Of a stretch of DNA of 64,000 bases, positions 49,314 through 57,916 are shown one piece after another. Under the pieces are notes generated by a model. The model had not been told where the DNA came from and ran no database searches. It saw nothing but the letters and a program-made list of their open reading frames with translations. A program made the translations under genes and the position numbers. How positions within the stretch are numbered: position 1 is the stretch's first letter; every line of letters begins with the position of its first letter. Source of the stretch: CAIZGX01 sp964511555 (lineage in GTDB: Bacteria; Bacteroidota; Bacteroidia; Flavobacteriales_D; Sanyastnellaceae); assembly GCA_964511555.1 (NCBI GenBank), contig CAZEFR010000007.1, positions 6,716 to 70,715 of the forward strand, given 5' to 3'.

Positions 49314-50392
49314 TATTTTTGAGCTTTTTTGTAGAGTATAAATGCTAGAATTCCGAAAAGTATATTTGGAAGCCAAACGGCGATTTCGCTCGGCACACCT
49401 AGGTTCATTGCGCTTACAGCTGTAATGCGAGAAATGAAAATAAATATGAATCCAATAATTATGGCTAAAGCTAAGTGAAAACCAATTCCCCCGCGTGATT
49501 TTCTTGAGGCAATAGAGACACCAATTACGGTTAAGACTAGAATAGAAAAAGGCGTGGCAGTTCTGTTCTCTCTTTCTAGTTCAAATTTAGCCACATTGCC
49601 AGAGCCGCTCAGTCGTTGGTCTTCAATAAATGAATTTAATTCGGACCAATTCATAGTTGCGACAATTTCAGAACGTAAGCCAAAATCTTCGGGGCGAACC
49701 TCTAAAACTGTATCTAATTTCTGTTTGAAGTACACATGTTCAGTGCTGTCTTTGAATACACGAACCTGCGCATTGGTAATGCTCCAAGATTGTGTTTCGG
49801 GCTTATAATTCGCAGACGAAGAAATAAGTTTGAAAGTCAATTCGCCATCTTTCCAATGTTCCAATGAGAAATTGCTGCCACCCAAATTAGCCGGGTTGTA
49901 GCGCTGAAAATAAGCAATGAGTCCTGGTTCAATCTCTCTGTGAATATTCTTGTCTTGAATGGTTAGTTGTTCCTTCAAATATTTTACTTCGAACTCAAAT
50001 TTCCGTTTGTTGGCCAAAGGCACGACGTAGTGCCCGAAGGCTAGGGAAATACAAATGAGTGATAACGATACAACGAAGTAAGGTCGGAGAATTCTGTTGT
50101 AGCTAATTCCAGAGGATAGCATGGCAATAATTTCCGAACGCTGGGCGAGCTTGCTCGTAAACCAAATAACAGTTAAGAAAATAATAAAAGAACTTAGGAG
50201 ATTTCCATAATACAAACAAAAGTTGAAATAATAGTCGAATACAATTTCACTAACCGGAGCTTGCGACTGTAAAAGATCATCTATGTTCTCGCTAATATCG
50301 AATACAACAGCAATAATTACAAAGGCACCAATCATGAAAAGAAAGGTTCCAATGAATTTTTTGATGATATAATAGTCAAGCTTTTTAATCAC
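49313..50392 (-). CDS. LptF/LptG family permease
   Basis: A 359-residue inner-membrane protein that would move lipopolysaccharide from the inner membrane with LptB. Begins IKKLDYYIIKKFIGTFLFM, a classic LptF/G start, then transmembrane segments near residues 15-35, 55-80 and 100-120, a periplasmic beta-jellyroll, and a C-terminal cluster of three segments (PFSILVLTVIGVSIAS onward). I use the GTG at 50392, whose GTGA overlaps the tgt stop, rather than the upstream in-frame start. Only one of the usual two paralogues is in the window. Confidence 0.9.
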   Translation of the reverse strand: MIKKLDYYIIKKFIGTFLFMIGAFVIIAVVFDISENIDDLLQSQAPVSEIVFDYYFNFCLYYGNLLSSFIIFLTVIWFTSKLAQRSEIIAMLSSGISYNRILRPYFVVSLSLICISLAFGHYVVPLANKRKFEFEVKYLKEQLTIQDKNIHREIEPGLIAYFQRYNPANLGGSNFSLEHWKDGELTFKLISSSANYKPETQSWSITNAQVRVFKDSTEHVYFKQKLDTVLEVRPEDFGLRSEIVATMNWSELNSFIEDQRLSGSGNVAKFELERENRTATPFSILVLTVIGVSIASRKSRGGIGFHLALAIIIGFIFIFISRITAVSAMNLGVPSEIAVWLPNILFGILAFILYKKAQK

Positions 50393-51519
50393 AAGCGAAT
50401 AGATAGTCTTTTCACGGTTTCGTCTTTCCAAGCCGCGAATGTACCTTCAATAATTTTCTCTCGAGCCTTTTCCACCAAACGTAAATAGAAATTAAGGTTG
50501 TGAACCGAGGCTATTTGAAGGGCCAAAATTTCGTTCGCGGCGAAGAGGTGACGGACATATGCTTTAGTGTAGTAGGAATCGACGTAGCTGTCTCCTGATT
50601 CATCAAGAGGAGAAAAATCGTTTTCCCATTTTTTGTTTTTCATGTTAATGGTTCCATTCCAGGTAAACAACATTCCATTGCGTGCGTTTCGCGTAGGCAT
50701 TACACAATCGAACATGTCAACACCCAAGGCAATGCATTCCAAAATATTTACCGGTGTGCCAACGCCCATGAGGTATCTTGGTTTGTCAGCTGGTAAAATC
50801 GAACACACAAGATCTGTCATTTCATACATGAGTTCATGGGGCTCTCCCACACTCAACCCACCAATGGCATTTCCGAATGCACCTTTCTTGGCAATGTATT
50901 CAGCGCTTTCTTTTCGAAGGTCAGGAAATATACTTCCTTGAACAATTGGAAAAAGCGCTTGCTGATGGCCATAGAGTGGAGTGGTTTCGTCCAGTCTTTT
51001 GAAACAGCGATCTAACCATTGATTGGTGATGTGTAGTGATTCACGCGCATAGGTTTTGTCGCAAGGGTAGGGTGGACACTCATCGAATGCCATTATGATA
51101 TCTGCACCTATACTGCGTTGAATATCCATCACATTTTCAGGAGTAAATGTGTGCTTCGATCCGTCGATGTGTGATTTGAAAACAACCCCTTCAGGATTTA
51201 TCTTTCTGTTTTTTGAAAGACTATAAACTTGATATCCTCCGCTGTCTGTAAGAATAGGACGGTCCCAATTCATGAACTTATGAAGTCCGCCAGCATGCTC
51301 TAATATCTGAGTGCCCGGACGTAGGTATAAGTGATAGGTATTTCCTAGAATAATTTGAGCCTTAACATCTTCCTTCAAGTCTTGCTGGGGCACGGCCTTA
51401 ACGGAACCAATGGTTCCAACAGGCATGAATATTGGGGTCTGTATTTTCCCGTGCGCAGTCTCTAAAACGCCTGCTCGAGCTTTTGATAAAGTGTCTTTCG
51501 CCTCTATTGAATACTTCAT
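50389..51519 (-). CDS. tgt: Queuine tRNA-ribosyltransferase Tgt
   Basis: A 376-residue enzyme that swaps G34 for preQ1 in GUN-anticodon tRNAs. ILTDSGGYQVYSLS holds the base-recognition Asp, DECPPYPC is the usual DECTPYPA region, GGLSVGEP follows, and the zinc site is in the C-terminal part (CVMPTRNARNG then the His/Cys zinc motif). The start overlaps the previous gene stop (ATGA) and its stop overlaps the GTG of LptF/G. Confidence 0.95.
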   Translation of the reverse strand: MKYSIEAKDTLSKARAGVLETAHGKIQTPIFMPVGTIGSVKAVPQQDLKEDVKAQIILGNTYHLYLRPGTQILEHAGGLHKFMNWDRPILTDSGGYQVYSLSKNRKINPEGVVFKSHIDGSKHTFTPENVMDIQRSIGADIIMAFDECPPYPCDKTYARESLHITNQWLDRCFKRLDETTPLYGHQQALFPIVQGSIFPDLRKESAEYIAKKGAFGNAIGGLSVGEPHELMYEMTDLVCSILPADKPRYLMGVGTPVNILECIALGVDMFDCVMPTRNARNGMLFTWNGTINMKNKKWENDFSPLDESGDSYVDSYYTKAYVRHLFAANEILALQIASVHNLNFYLRLVEKAREKIIEGTFAAWKDETVKRLSIRL

Positions 51520-53336
51520 TTCTTTTTCACTTCAACTTTTGGTTTATCCTCTAGAACTTGTGTTTTCAATGGAGCCAAATGCTGAATCCATCGAAGAACT
51601 AAATCTAGATCATTCGAAGTTGCAACCTGCTCAGTCCAATTTATTTGATTTTGTTTTGCATTATTCGTTAACCTAATTTCCCAATTTGATTTTACAGTTT
51701 GAAGTGAAAGGTAACTGCATTTTTGAGAAAGGTCAACCTGATCTAAAGATTGCCATTTTTCTTGTGAATCTTCACCGAAGAAGCGCACAGCATTGAGATC
51801 TTGTCCGCTCAAAGCTCCGGGAAATTCCAAGCGATTTAGAAAGGTTCCCGCGAAATCGCTAACTCCGCTTGCATTCAATGCAAGGTATGCGCCCAACCCA
51901 TCTCCGAAAATAAATGCATTCTCACGAGACAAAGCATAATCTTTTTGCAGAGTGCTCAGAACCAAGGAAACATCTTCTGAAAAACTGCCAAGTAAATCTG
52001 AATACGAAAATCCTATTTTCGGGCGAGAAGAGTAGCGTGTATTCCAAACGAATACAGCAAAACCATTTTGACATAAATGCTGAACCAAGGGGTCGAACTT
52101 ATTTGGGTAGGGAAGGAATATGTTTTCAGGAATGAAAATCACTAACGGATAGCCAGATTTTTCTGATCTCGTTGGAAGGAACATTCTTCCGGTTTGAGGA
52201 GAAAGCTCCCCTGTTTGAATTTGCACAACTTCACTCGAAATGAAACGTAGGTTTTTCGAATCGTATTTGTCGGAAGTAACCGGCTTTGCTTGTCCGTTAC
52301 TCCAAATAAAATATTTTGGCTTTGTATTTTCGCTTTGAACACAGAATAGAATTGTATTATTCTTTTCATTATACTTTATAATTTGTACTGAAGCCCCTTG
52401 AAAAGATTTGGTTGCAAAAGCTAGTATATTTTGAATTGTGGTGTTTTTTGATTCTTGATATTCTGCGGCGTTGAGATTGTTTGTGCTGAGAACAACTTCA
52501 GATCCTTGAGTATAGATATCGGTACAGCTCTCATTTGGTTTGGTGTTTAGAGTTTTTAGACCCGCAGTTGAAATTGCGCAGGCATAGCTCTTTTCGCTTT
52601 GAATATTGGTTATGCCATACAAAATGTCTCCGGCTGGGCTGCATCCTTTCACCTCAAAGTAGTTGCTCGAAGAAAATTCGTATAAATTTTTCCCGAGTTT
52701 TTCGTTTTCTATTTTTTGGATGCGAGAAATCATATTCTGATGTGAAGCAACTCCTACAATTCCCTTGTTGCCGTTGAAATACCATCCGAATACTTCTCCA
52801 GGAACAACCAGGGTGTTTGATATTTTTTTGCTTACTAAGTCAAATTTTGTTACCGCTGCGCTGCTTCCATTTTGGTTGCTGAAGTAGGCAGTTCCTTTAA
52901 AGCTGCCAATAAAGTAGTTGGAAGAGATACTGGCCATAATCTTATTTGAATTCAATTCAAGAACATCAAAGGATGGTGTTCCCGATGAGTTCTCGATTGC
53001 TATAAAATCATCATTAAGGAAGAATGCTCGAGTGGTGCTCGATACGCTGCAATATTTTATTTCCGTTGATTTACCTGACTGAATTTCGATTACCTGCACG
53101 GAATGAGCCCCATTTGCAAATTGCACAGTCAACACCTTGTTTGCAGACTCATTGAGGTCTATCGATATAATCTGAGGTTCACAATACATGAATGATCCTG
53201 GATAGGGGGCATGCGGCAAATAAACAAGTTCCTCTATTTGTGTTGAAGGAGGGTTAACTTGAAAGCCTTGAGCTAAAGGTGATTGCTGAACTAAGAGAGC
53301 AATTGTTATGAGGATTGTAGAAACTATATTTTTCAT
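51516..53336 (-). CDS. Secreted propeller-hydrolase (S9-like) protein lacking the catalytic serine
   Basis: A 606-residue exported protein. Signal peptide MKNIVSTILITIALLVQQSPLAQ; residues about 40-350 look like a propeller (QFANGAHSVQVIEIQSGKST, GWYFNGNKGIVGVASHQN); residues 390-600 form an alpha/beta hydrolase (LVIFIPENIFLPYPNKFDPL, FAVFVWNTRYS). At the nucleophile elbow the sequence is AFIFGDGLGAYLAL, where GxSxG would be GDGLG: the serine is glycine. The later acid/His region is also not recognisable. It is therefore a likely pseudo-peptidase, perhaps binding peptides. A -7 box TAAATTTG stands four bases before the ATG. Confidence 0.65.
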   Translation of the reverse strand: MKNIVSTILITIALLVQQSPLAQGFQVNPPSTQIEELVYLPHAPYPGSFMYCEPQIISIDLNESANKVLTVQFANGAHSVQVIEIQSGKSTEIKYCSVSSTTRAFFLNDDFIAIENSSGTPSFDVLELNSNKIMASISSNYFIGSFKGTAYFSNQNGSSAAVTKFDLVSKKISNTLVVPGEVFGWYFNGNKGIVGVASHQNMISRIQKIENEKLGKNLYEFSSSNYFEVKGCSPAGDILYGITNIQSEKSYACAISTAGLKTLNTKPNESCTDIYTQGSEVVLSTNNLNAAEYQESKNTTIQNILAFATKSFQGASVQIIKYNEKNNTILFCVQSENTKPKYFIWSNGQAKPVTSDKYDSKNLRFISSEVVQIQTGELSPQTGRMFLPTRSEKSGYPLVIFIPENIFLPYPNKFDPLVQHLCQNGFAVFVWNTRYSSRPKIGFSYSDLLGSFSEDVSLVLSTLQKDYALSRENAFIFGDGLGAYLALNASGVSDFAGTFLNRLEFPGALSGQDLNAVRFFGEDSQEKWQSLDQVDLSQKCSYLSLQTVKSNWEIRLTNNAKQNQINWTEQVATSNDLDLVLRWIQHLAPLKTQVLEDKPKVEVKKK

Positions 53337-53340
53337 TTTT

Positions 53341-53348
53341 CAAATTTA
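53341..53348 (-). promoter_or_regulatory. -7 box (TAAATTTG) four bases before the propeller-hydrolase gene
   Basis: Exact TAnnTTTG on the minus strand; AAAA separates it from the ATG at 53336. It heads a coupled run that includes tgt, lptF/G and the SDR gene. Confidence 0.6.
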
Positions 53349-53419
53349 GTAAATGAAGTTCAGTGTGGAGTTATTCACATTTACAATGAGTCATTTTTAT
53401 AATTTAGGTAAATTATAGG

Positions 53420-53450
53420 TTGTGTGTTTAAAATGGAGGGGGTATATTTG
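53420..53450 (+). promoter_or_regulatory. Promoter of glnN (-33 TTG, -7 TATATTTG)
   Basis: TTG at 53420-53422 and an exact TAnnTTTG at 53443-53450, 20 bases apart. Confidence 0.65.
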
Positions 53451-53475
53451 TAAAAAATTGAAAAAAATACGAATC

Positions 53476-53496
53476 ACCCCTAAAAAAATAGGGGGT
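53476..53496 (+). promoter_or_regulatory. Leader hairpin just upstream of glnN
   Basis: ACCCCTA / TAGGGGGT can pair with one bulged G around an A-rich loop, 13 bases before the ATG. It could hold the ribosome-entry region of the mRNA; regulatory meaning is inferred only. Confidence 0.35.
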
Positions 53497-53509
53497 AAAT
53501 AAAAAAAAT

Positions 53510-55693
53510 ATGAGTTTAAGAAAAAACGCCCAGCAGGAAATCAACAGTCGTATGCCAATGCCATTGGCTGCAAATGGACAAAGAATCAGCGAATACTTCG
53601 GTGATAACGTATTCAATCCGCACAAAATGAGGGAGTATTTGCCTGAAGATTTGTATGATAATTTGATGTCTTGTATCAATCAAGGAACTCGAATCGATAG
53701 AAATGTTGCCGATCACATAGCAGCAGGTATGAAAGAGTGGGCAATAAGCAAAGGGGCAACTCATTTCACACACTGGTTTCAGCCTCTAACAGGTGCTACT
53801 GCTGAGAAGCACGATAGTTTCTTCAAGCCACTTGGAGATGGAAGAGCTATTGAAAAGTTTGAAGGAACCATGTTGGTTCAACAAGAGCCTGACGCATCTT
53901 CTTTTCCGAACGGAGGAATTCGAAATACATTCGAAGCACGCGGTTACACGTTATGGGATCCGTCTTCACCTGCTTTTATTGTTGGAAATACACTTTGTAT
54001 TCCAACTATTTTCATTTCCTATACAGGTCACGCACTCGATTACAAGATGCCTTTGATCAAAGCTCTTCATGCAGTTGATGTGGCTGCGACCGCTGTTTGT
54101 CAGTATTTCGATAAGGACGTAAACAAGGTAAACACAACTTTGGGTTGGGAGCAAGAGTTTTTCTTAGTTGACTCAGCACTTCACAAAGCCCGTCCTGACT
54201 TGGCTATGACTGGACGTGCATTGTTTGGCCACAAACCAGCAAAAGGCCAGCAGTTGGAAGATCATTACTTCGGAAGTATTCCAGAAAGAGTGTTGGCTTA
54301 CATGAAAGACTTCGAATATGAAGCTCATTTGTTAGGTATCCCAGTAACTACCCGACACAACGAAGTTGCGCCAAATCAATATGAGGTGGCTCCAATGTTT
54401 GAAGAGGCAAACTTGGCCAATGACCACAATCAATTATTAATGGACTTGTTGAAGAAAATCGCACAGAAGCACAACTTCAACGTACTTCTTCACGAGAAGC
54501 CATACGAAGGTGTTAACGGAAGCGGAAAGCACAACAACTGGGCGCTTTCAACAAACACAGGGGTGAACCTTCTTCGTCCAGGAAAAAATCCAAAGTCGAA
54601 TCTTCAGTTCTTGACCTTTATGGTGAACACGGTTGCAGCAATTCATGAGAACGCAGATGTTCTTCGTGCTTCTATCGCAACAGTTGGAAACGACCATCGC
54701 TTGGGTGCAAACGAAGCTCCTCCGGCTATCATGAGCTGCTTCCTAGGAGAACAGTTGAATGCTATGCTTGATAATCTTGAAAAGAACATCAAGGCAGGAA
54801 AGATGACTCCGGAGGACAAGACGGAATTGAAGTTGAATATTGGGAAGTTGCCGCAGGTACTTCTTGATAATACAGATAGAAACAGAACGTCTCCTTTTGC
54901 ATTTACGGGAAACAAGTTTGAATTCCGTGCGGTAGGGTCTAGTGCGAACTGCGCAAATGCAATGATTACCTTGAACACGATTGTAGCGAATCGCTTGATT
55001 CAATTCAAGAAAGATGTAGATGCTCGCATTGCAAAAGGTGATGATAAGGACGAAGCAATATTGAAGGAGCTTCAACGCTTAATCAAACAAAGTAAGGCCA
55101 TTCGTTTTGAAGGAAACGGGTACGGTGACGAGTGGGTGAAGGAGGCAGCGAAAAGAGGTTTGTCAAATTTGAAAGACACTCCAGCAGCGTTAAAAGTGTG
55201 GAAAGACAAGAAGATTATTGCAATGTTCGAAAAGTTGAACGTCTTGACAAACGAAGAAATTCATTCGCGTTATGAAATCGAAGTTGAGAACTATGCTCGT
55301 CGTCGCGAAATCGAAGCTGAAATAGTTGTAGACATGGCAGTGAACCAAATTATTCCTGCTGCTTTGAGATACCAAAGTGAACTAATAAGTAACGTTCAAG
55401 GTTTGAAAGCGCTGCTTGGAGCAAAAGAATTCAAGGAGCTTACTAAAACGCAATTAGGTTTGATCACTGAAATTTCACAGCATGTAAACGGATTAAAAGC
55501 ATGCACTGAAGGAATTGTTGTTGAGCAAGGAAAGGTGAATCATGGCAATCCAGAGAAAATGGCAGAGATATATTGTCATAAGATAAAGCCATTGATGGAT
55601 GCTGCGAGAGATGCAGCAGACGCATTGGAGCAAATTATTGATGATAACGCTTGGCCAATTCCTAAAATGCGCGAGTTATTGTTTACTTGTTAA
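53510..55693 (+). CDS. glnN: Type III glutamine synthetase (GlnN)
   Basis: A 727-residue enzyme, much longer than GSI (about 470), as expected for the GSIII type common in Bacteroidota. It makes glutamine from glutamate, ammonia and ATP. The N-terminus (AANGQRISEYFGDNVFN), the WGWEQEFFLVD-like metal site (here TLGWEQEFFLVD), TTRHNEVAPNQYEVAPM, NGSGKHNNWALST, and the C-terminal RNRTSPFAFTGNKFEFRAVGSSANCAN are all GSIII hallmarks. Stand-alone gene with a clear promoter and a short leader hairpin. Confidence 0.96.
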   Translation: MSLRKNAQQEINSRMPMPLAANGQRISEYFGDNVFNPHKMREYLPEDLYDNLMSCINQGTRIDRNVADHIAAGMKEWAISKGATHFTHWFQPLTGATAEKHDSFFKPLGDGRAIEKFEGTMLVQQEPDASSFPNGGIRNTFEARGYTLWDPSSPAFIVGNTLCIPTIFISYTGHALDYKMPLIKALHAVDVAATAVCQYFDKDVNKVNTTLGWEQEFFLVDSALHKARPDLAMTGRALFGHKPAKGQQLEDHYFGSIPERVLAYMKDFEYEAHLLGIPVTTRHNEVAPNQYEVAPMFEEANLANDHNQLLMDLLKKIAQKHNFNVLLHEKPYEGVNGSGKHNNWALSTNTGVNLLRPGKNPKSNLQFLTFMVNTVAAIHENADVLRASIATVGNDHRLGANEAPPAIMSCFLGEQLNAMLDNLEKNIKAGKMTPEDKTELKLNIGKLPQVLLDNTDRNRTSPFAFTGNKFEFRAVGSSANCANAMITLNTIVANRLIQFKKDVDARIAKGDDKDEAILKELQRLIKQSKAIRFEGNGYGDEWVKEAAKRGLSNLKDTPAALKVWKDKKIIAMFEKLNVLTNEEIHSRYEIEVENYARRREIEAEIVVDMAVNQIIPAALRYQSELISNVQGLKALLGAKEFKELTKTQLGLITEISQHVNGLKACTEGIVVEQGKVNHGNPEKMAEIYCHKIKPLMDAARDAADALEQIIDDNAWPIPKMRELLFTC

Positions 55694-55742
55694 ACGCAGT
55701 CTTTATAAATGCGATTTTATGATGAAAATTGACAATTTTGAT

Positions 55743-55750
55743 TATTTTCG
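55743..55750 (+). promoter_or_regulatory. -7 box variant (TATTTTCG) of the OmpA-family gene
   Basis: One mismatch from TAnnTTTG, 35 bases before the ATG at 55786. Confidence 0.4.
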
Positions 55751-55785
55751 CATTTACTAACGTTAACCAAGCTAAATCATTACAC

Positions 55786-57864
55786 ATGAGATTTTTCAAA
55801 TCTATTTTCGTTTTGTTTGTTTGTTTGTCACTCTCGCAGGTAGCGAACGCCCAGAACAAAAAGATTCAACAAGCAGATATCGAGTTTGCTGGTCAAGGGT
55901 ACAATCAAGCTGCTTCCCTCTATATTGGCGAAGTAACGAAGTTAAAGAACATCGATGAAAAAGCGCGAGTTCTCTACAACATCGCAGAATGTTACAGAAA
56001 CACCAAGCGCTATGGAATGAGTCTAGATTATTATGACAAAGCCATTAATGCGAAATATGACAAGAAGACTGCAGATGTTTATTTAAACTACGGTATTGCT
56101 CTTCAAGAGATGGATCGTTTGGAAGACGCTATTGTCCAGTACAACAAATACAAGGAGCGTGGCGGCAATGCAGCCCTTGCAGATATGCGAATTCAGACAT
56201 GTACCAACGCAGCGGCAGCGAAAAAATCAAGCGCAAAATCTCGTTATGTTGTTGAAAACGTTGAATTCTTGAATTCTCCAGAAGAGGACTTCGGATTGGC
56301 CTATGCCTCCAAGAAATATGAAGAGTTCGTTTTCACTTCCGCACGTAAAGAAGCTGTAGGAAGTGGATTAAGCCCGATTAATGGAGACGAATTCAAAGAT
56401 GTGTTCGTTGCCAAGTTAGATAAAAAGTTCAAATTTCAAGGTGCTCCAATGCCGGCTAGCATTACGGTGAATACAGAGGCTCACGAGGCTGCAGGTGCTT
56501 TTGATAAAGATTACAAGACATTGTTTTTCACCCGTTGTGGATTCGATAAAAAAGGAAGAATGGGTTGCGATATTTACACTGCGAATAAGCAAGGAGATAA
56601 CTTTTCTACAGCAGAAATCATTGAAATCATAAATAGAGAGTCTGACGACTCTTCACGTGTCGGTCAACCTTGCCTTTCACCGGATGAGCAAACATTGATT
56701 TTCGCATCGAATATGCCAGGAGGAAAAGGTGGAAGAGATTTGTGGTACATGACCTTCGACAAGAAAGCAAAGAAGTGGTCAAACCTAACAAACCTTTCTT
56801 CTTTGAACACAGCAGGAGATGAGTATTACCCATACATGACGGAAGATGGGACATTGTATTTCGCGTCAAACGGATATCCAGGATTGGGTGGTTTGGATAT
56901 TTTCAAGGCCAAAAAGACAGGTGAGATGGTATACAGTGATGTAACAGCAATGCCAGCTCCGATTAATTCAGCATCGGATGATTTCGCGTTTATTATTGAT
57001 AAGAAACCTGTACTGGACAATGTTTTAATGGAAGGTGTTTTTGCTTGTTACTTCTCGTCTAATCGCCCCGGTGGAAAAGGGAAAGATGACATCTGGCGCG
57101 CATATGAGCGTCCGTTAGAGTTCACAATGACAGGTACAGCTTACAACAAAAAGAATGGCAGTACGCTTTCAGGTTGTAAAGTAACCATCGTAGGTTCAGA
57201 CGGATCTACTTACAACGTGGTTACAGATGCCAACGGAAGTTTTTTTCTAGACAAAACCAAGGTAAAGCCTGAGACAAAGTATACTGTAGATATTCAAAAA
57301 GAAAACTTTATTGGTACTGCCGATAAGTTCTCTACAAAGGGAGCAAAGGAGTCTACAAACTACCAACAAGATTATTTTTTAATCCCTGTGGAAATTGGAA
57401 AGGAATACCCAATGCCAACAGTTTTGTATCCTTTCAACAAAACAGAATTATTAATTAATGATGAAGTGAATAGCGCTGACTCGTTGAGTTACTTGTTAAA
57501 CATATTAACAGAGAACCCAACGTTTGTTGTTCAGTTGGAATCTCATACAGATGCTCGTGGAGATGTGCCTAGTAACGATAAGTTGTCTCAGGGTCGTGCA
57601 GAGACTTGCGTGAAGTATTTGACCTCGAAGGGTATAGCCGCAGATCGTCTGGTGGCAAAAGGAAAAGGTGAAAGCGAGCCACGTACAATTAAAGAAGGTG
57701 ATCGTTTGTCTGGAGAAACTTTCGCAGAATTCCCAATTGGTACCCTCTTGGATGAAGCGTTTATAAGCACGTTAAGCGAGAATGACGCTCGTGAACGAGC
57801 GCATCAATTGAATCGTCGCACTACATTCAGAATTTTAAGAACGGATTACGTTCCAAGTAAATAG
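55786..57864 (+). CDS. OmpA-family protein with TPR, PD40 propeller and CarboxypepD_reg domains (PorE-like)
   Basis: A 692-residue cell-envelope protein. Signal peptide MRFFKSIFVLFVCLSLSQVANAQ; TPR-type helices at about 25-150 (LYNIAECYRNTKRYGMSLDY); PD40/TolB-like blades at about 170-430 (LSPDEQTLIFASNMPGGKGG, YPYMTEDGTLYFASNGYPG); a CarboxypepD_reg-like domain (GTAYNKKNGSTLSGCKVTIV); and a C-terminal OmpA domain binding peptidoglycan (ESHTDARGDVPSNDKLSQGR). This domain order is that of PorE, a periplasmic part of the T9SS, and T9SS cargo is present in the window, but many Bacteroidota have several such paralogues. Terminator follows. Confidence 0.88.
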   Translation: MRFFKSIFVLFVCLSLSQVANAQNKKIQQADIEFAGQGYNQAASLYIGEVTKLKNIDEKARVLYNIAECYRNTKRYGMSLDYYDKAINAKYDKKTADVYLNYGIALQEMDRLEDAIVQYNKYKERGGNAALADMRIQTCTNAAAAKKSSAKSRYVVENVEFLNSPEEDFGLAYASKKYEEFVFTSARKEAVGSGLSPINGDEFKDVFVAKLDKKFKFQGAPMPASITVNTEAHEAAGAFDKDYKTLFFTRCGFDKKGRMGCDIYTANKQGDNFSTAEIIEIINRESDDSSRVGQPCLSPDEQTLIFASNMPGGKGGRDLWYMTFDKKAKKWSNLTNLSSLNTAGDEYYPYMTEDGTLYFASNGYPGLGGLDIFKAKKTGEMVYSDVTAMPAPINSASDDFAFIIDKKPVLDNVLMEGVFACYFSSNRPGGKGKDDIWRAYERPLEFTMTGTAYNKKNGSTLSGCKVTIVGSDGSTYNVVTDANGSFFLDKTKVKPETKYTVDIQKENFIGTADKFSTKGAKESTNYQQDYFLIPVEIGKEYPMPTVLYPFNKTELLINDEVNSADSLSYLLNILTENPTFVVQLESHTDARGDVPSNDKLSQGRAETCVKYLTSKGIAADRLVAKGKGESEPRTIKEGDRLSGETFAEFPIGTLLDEAFISTLSENDARERAHQLNRRTTFRILRTDYVPSK

Positions 57865-57878
57865 CACTAAAACAAATG

Positions 57879-57909
57879 AAGGGCTGGCACTTGTTGTCAG
57901 CCCTTTTTA
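57879..57909 (+). terminator. Intrinsic terminator after the OmpA-family gene, abutting purM
   Basis: Stem of 11 bp with one G-U pair (AGGGCTGGCA / TTGTCAGCCCT), 5-base loop and a T-run. Its T-run ends only a few bases before the purM start codon. Confidence 0.85.
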
Positions 57910-57916
57910 TTTATAT

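Noticed and set aside
53510..55693. Minus-strand frames opposite glnN as a possible antisense gene
   Set aside because: They show no start context or domain and coincide with strongly conserved GSIII codons.
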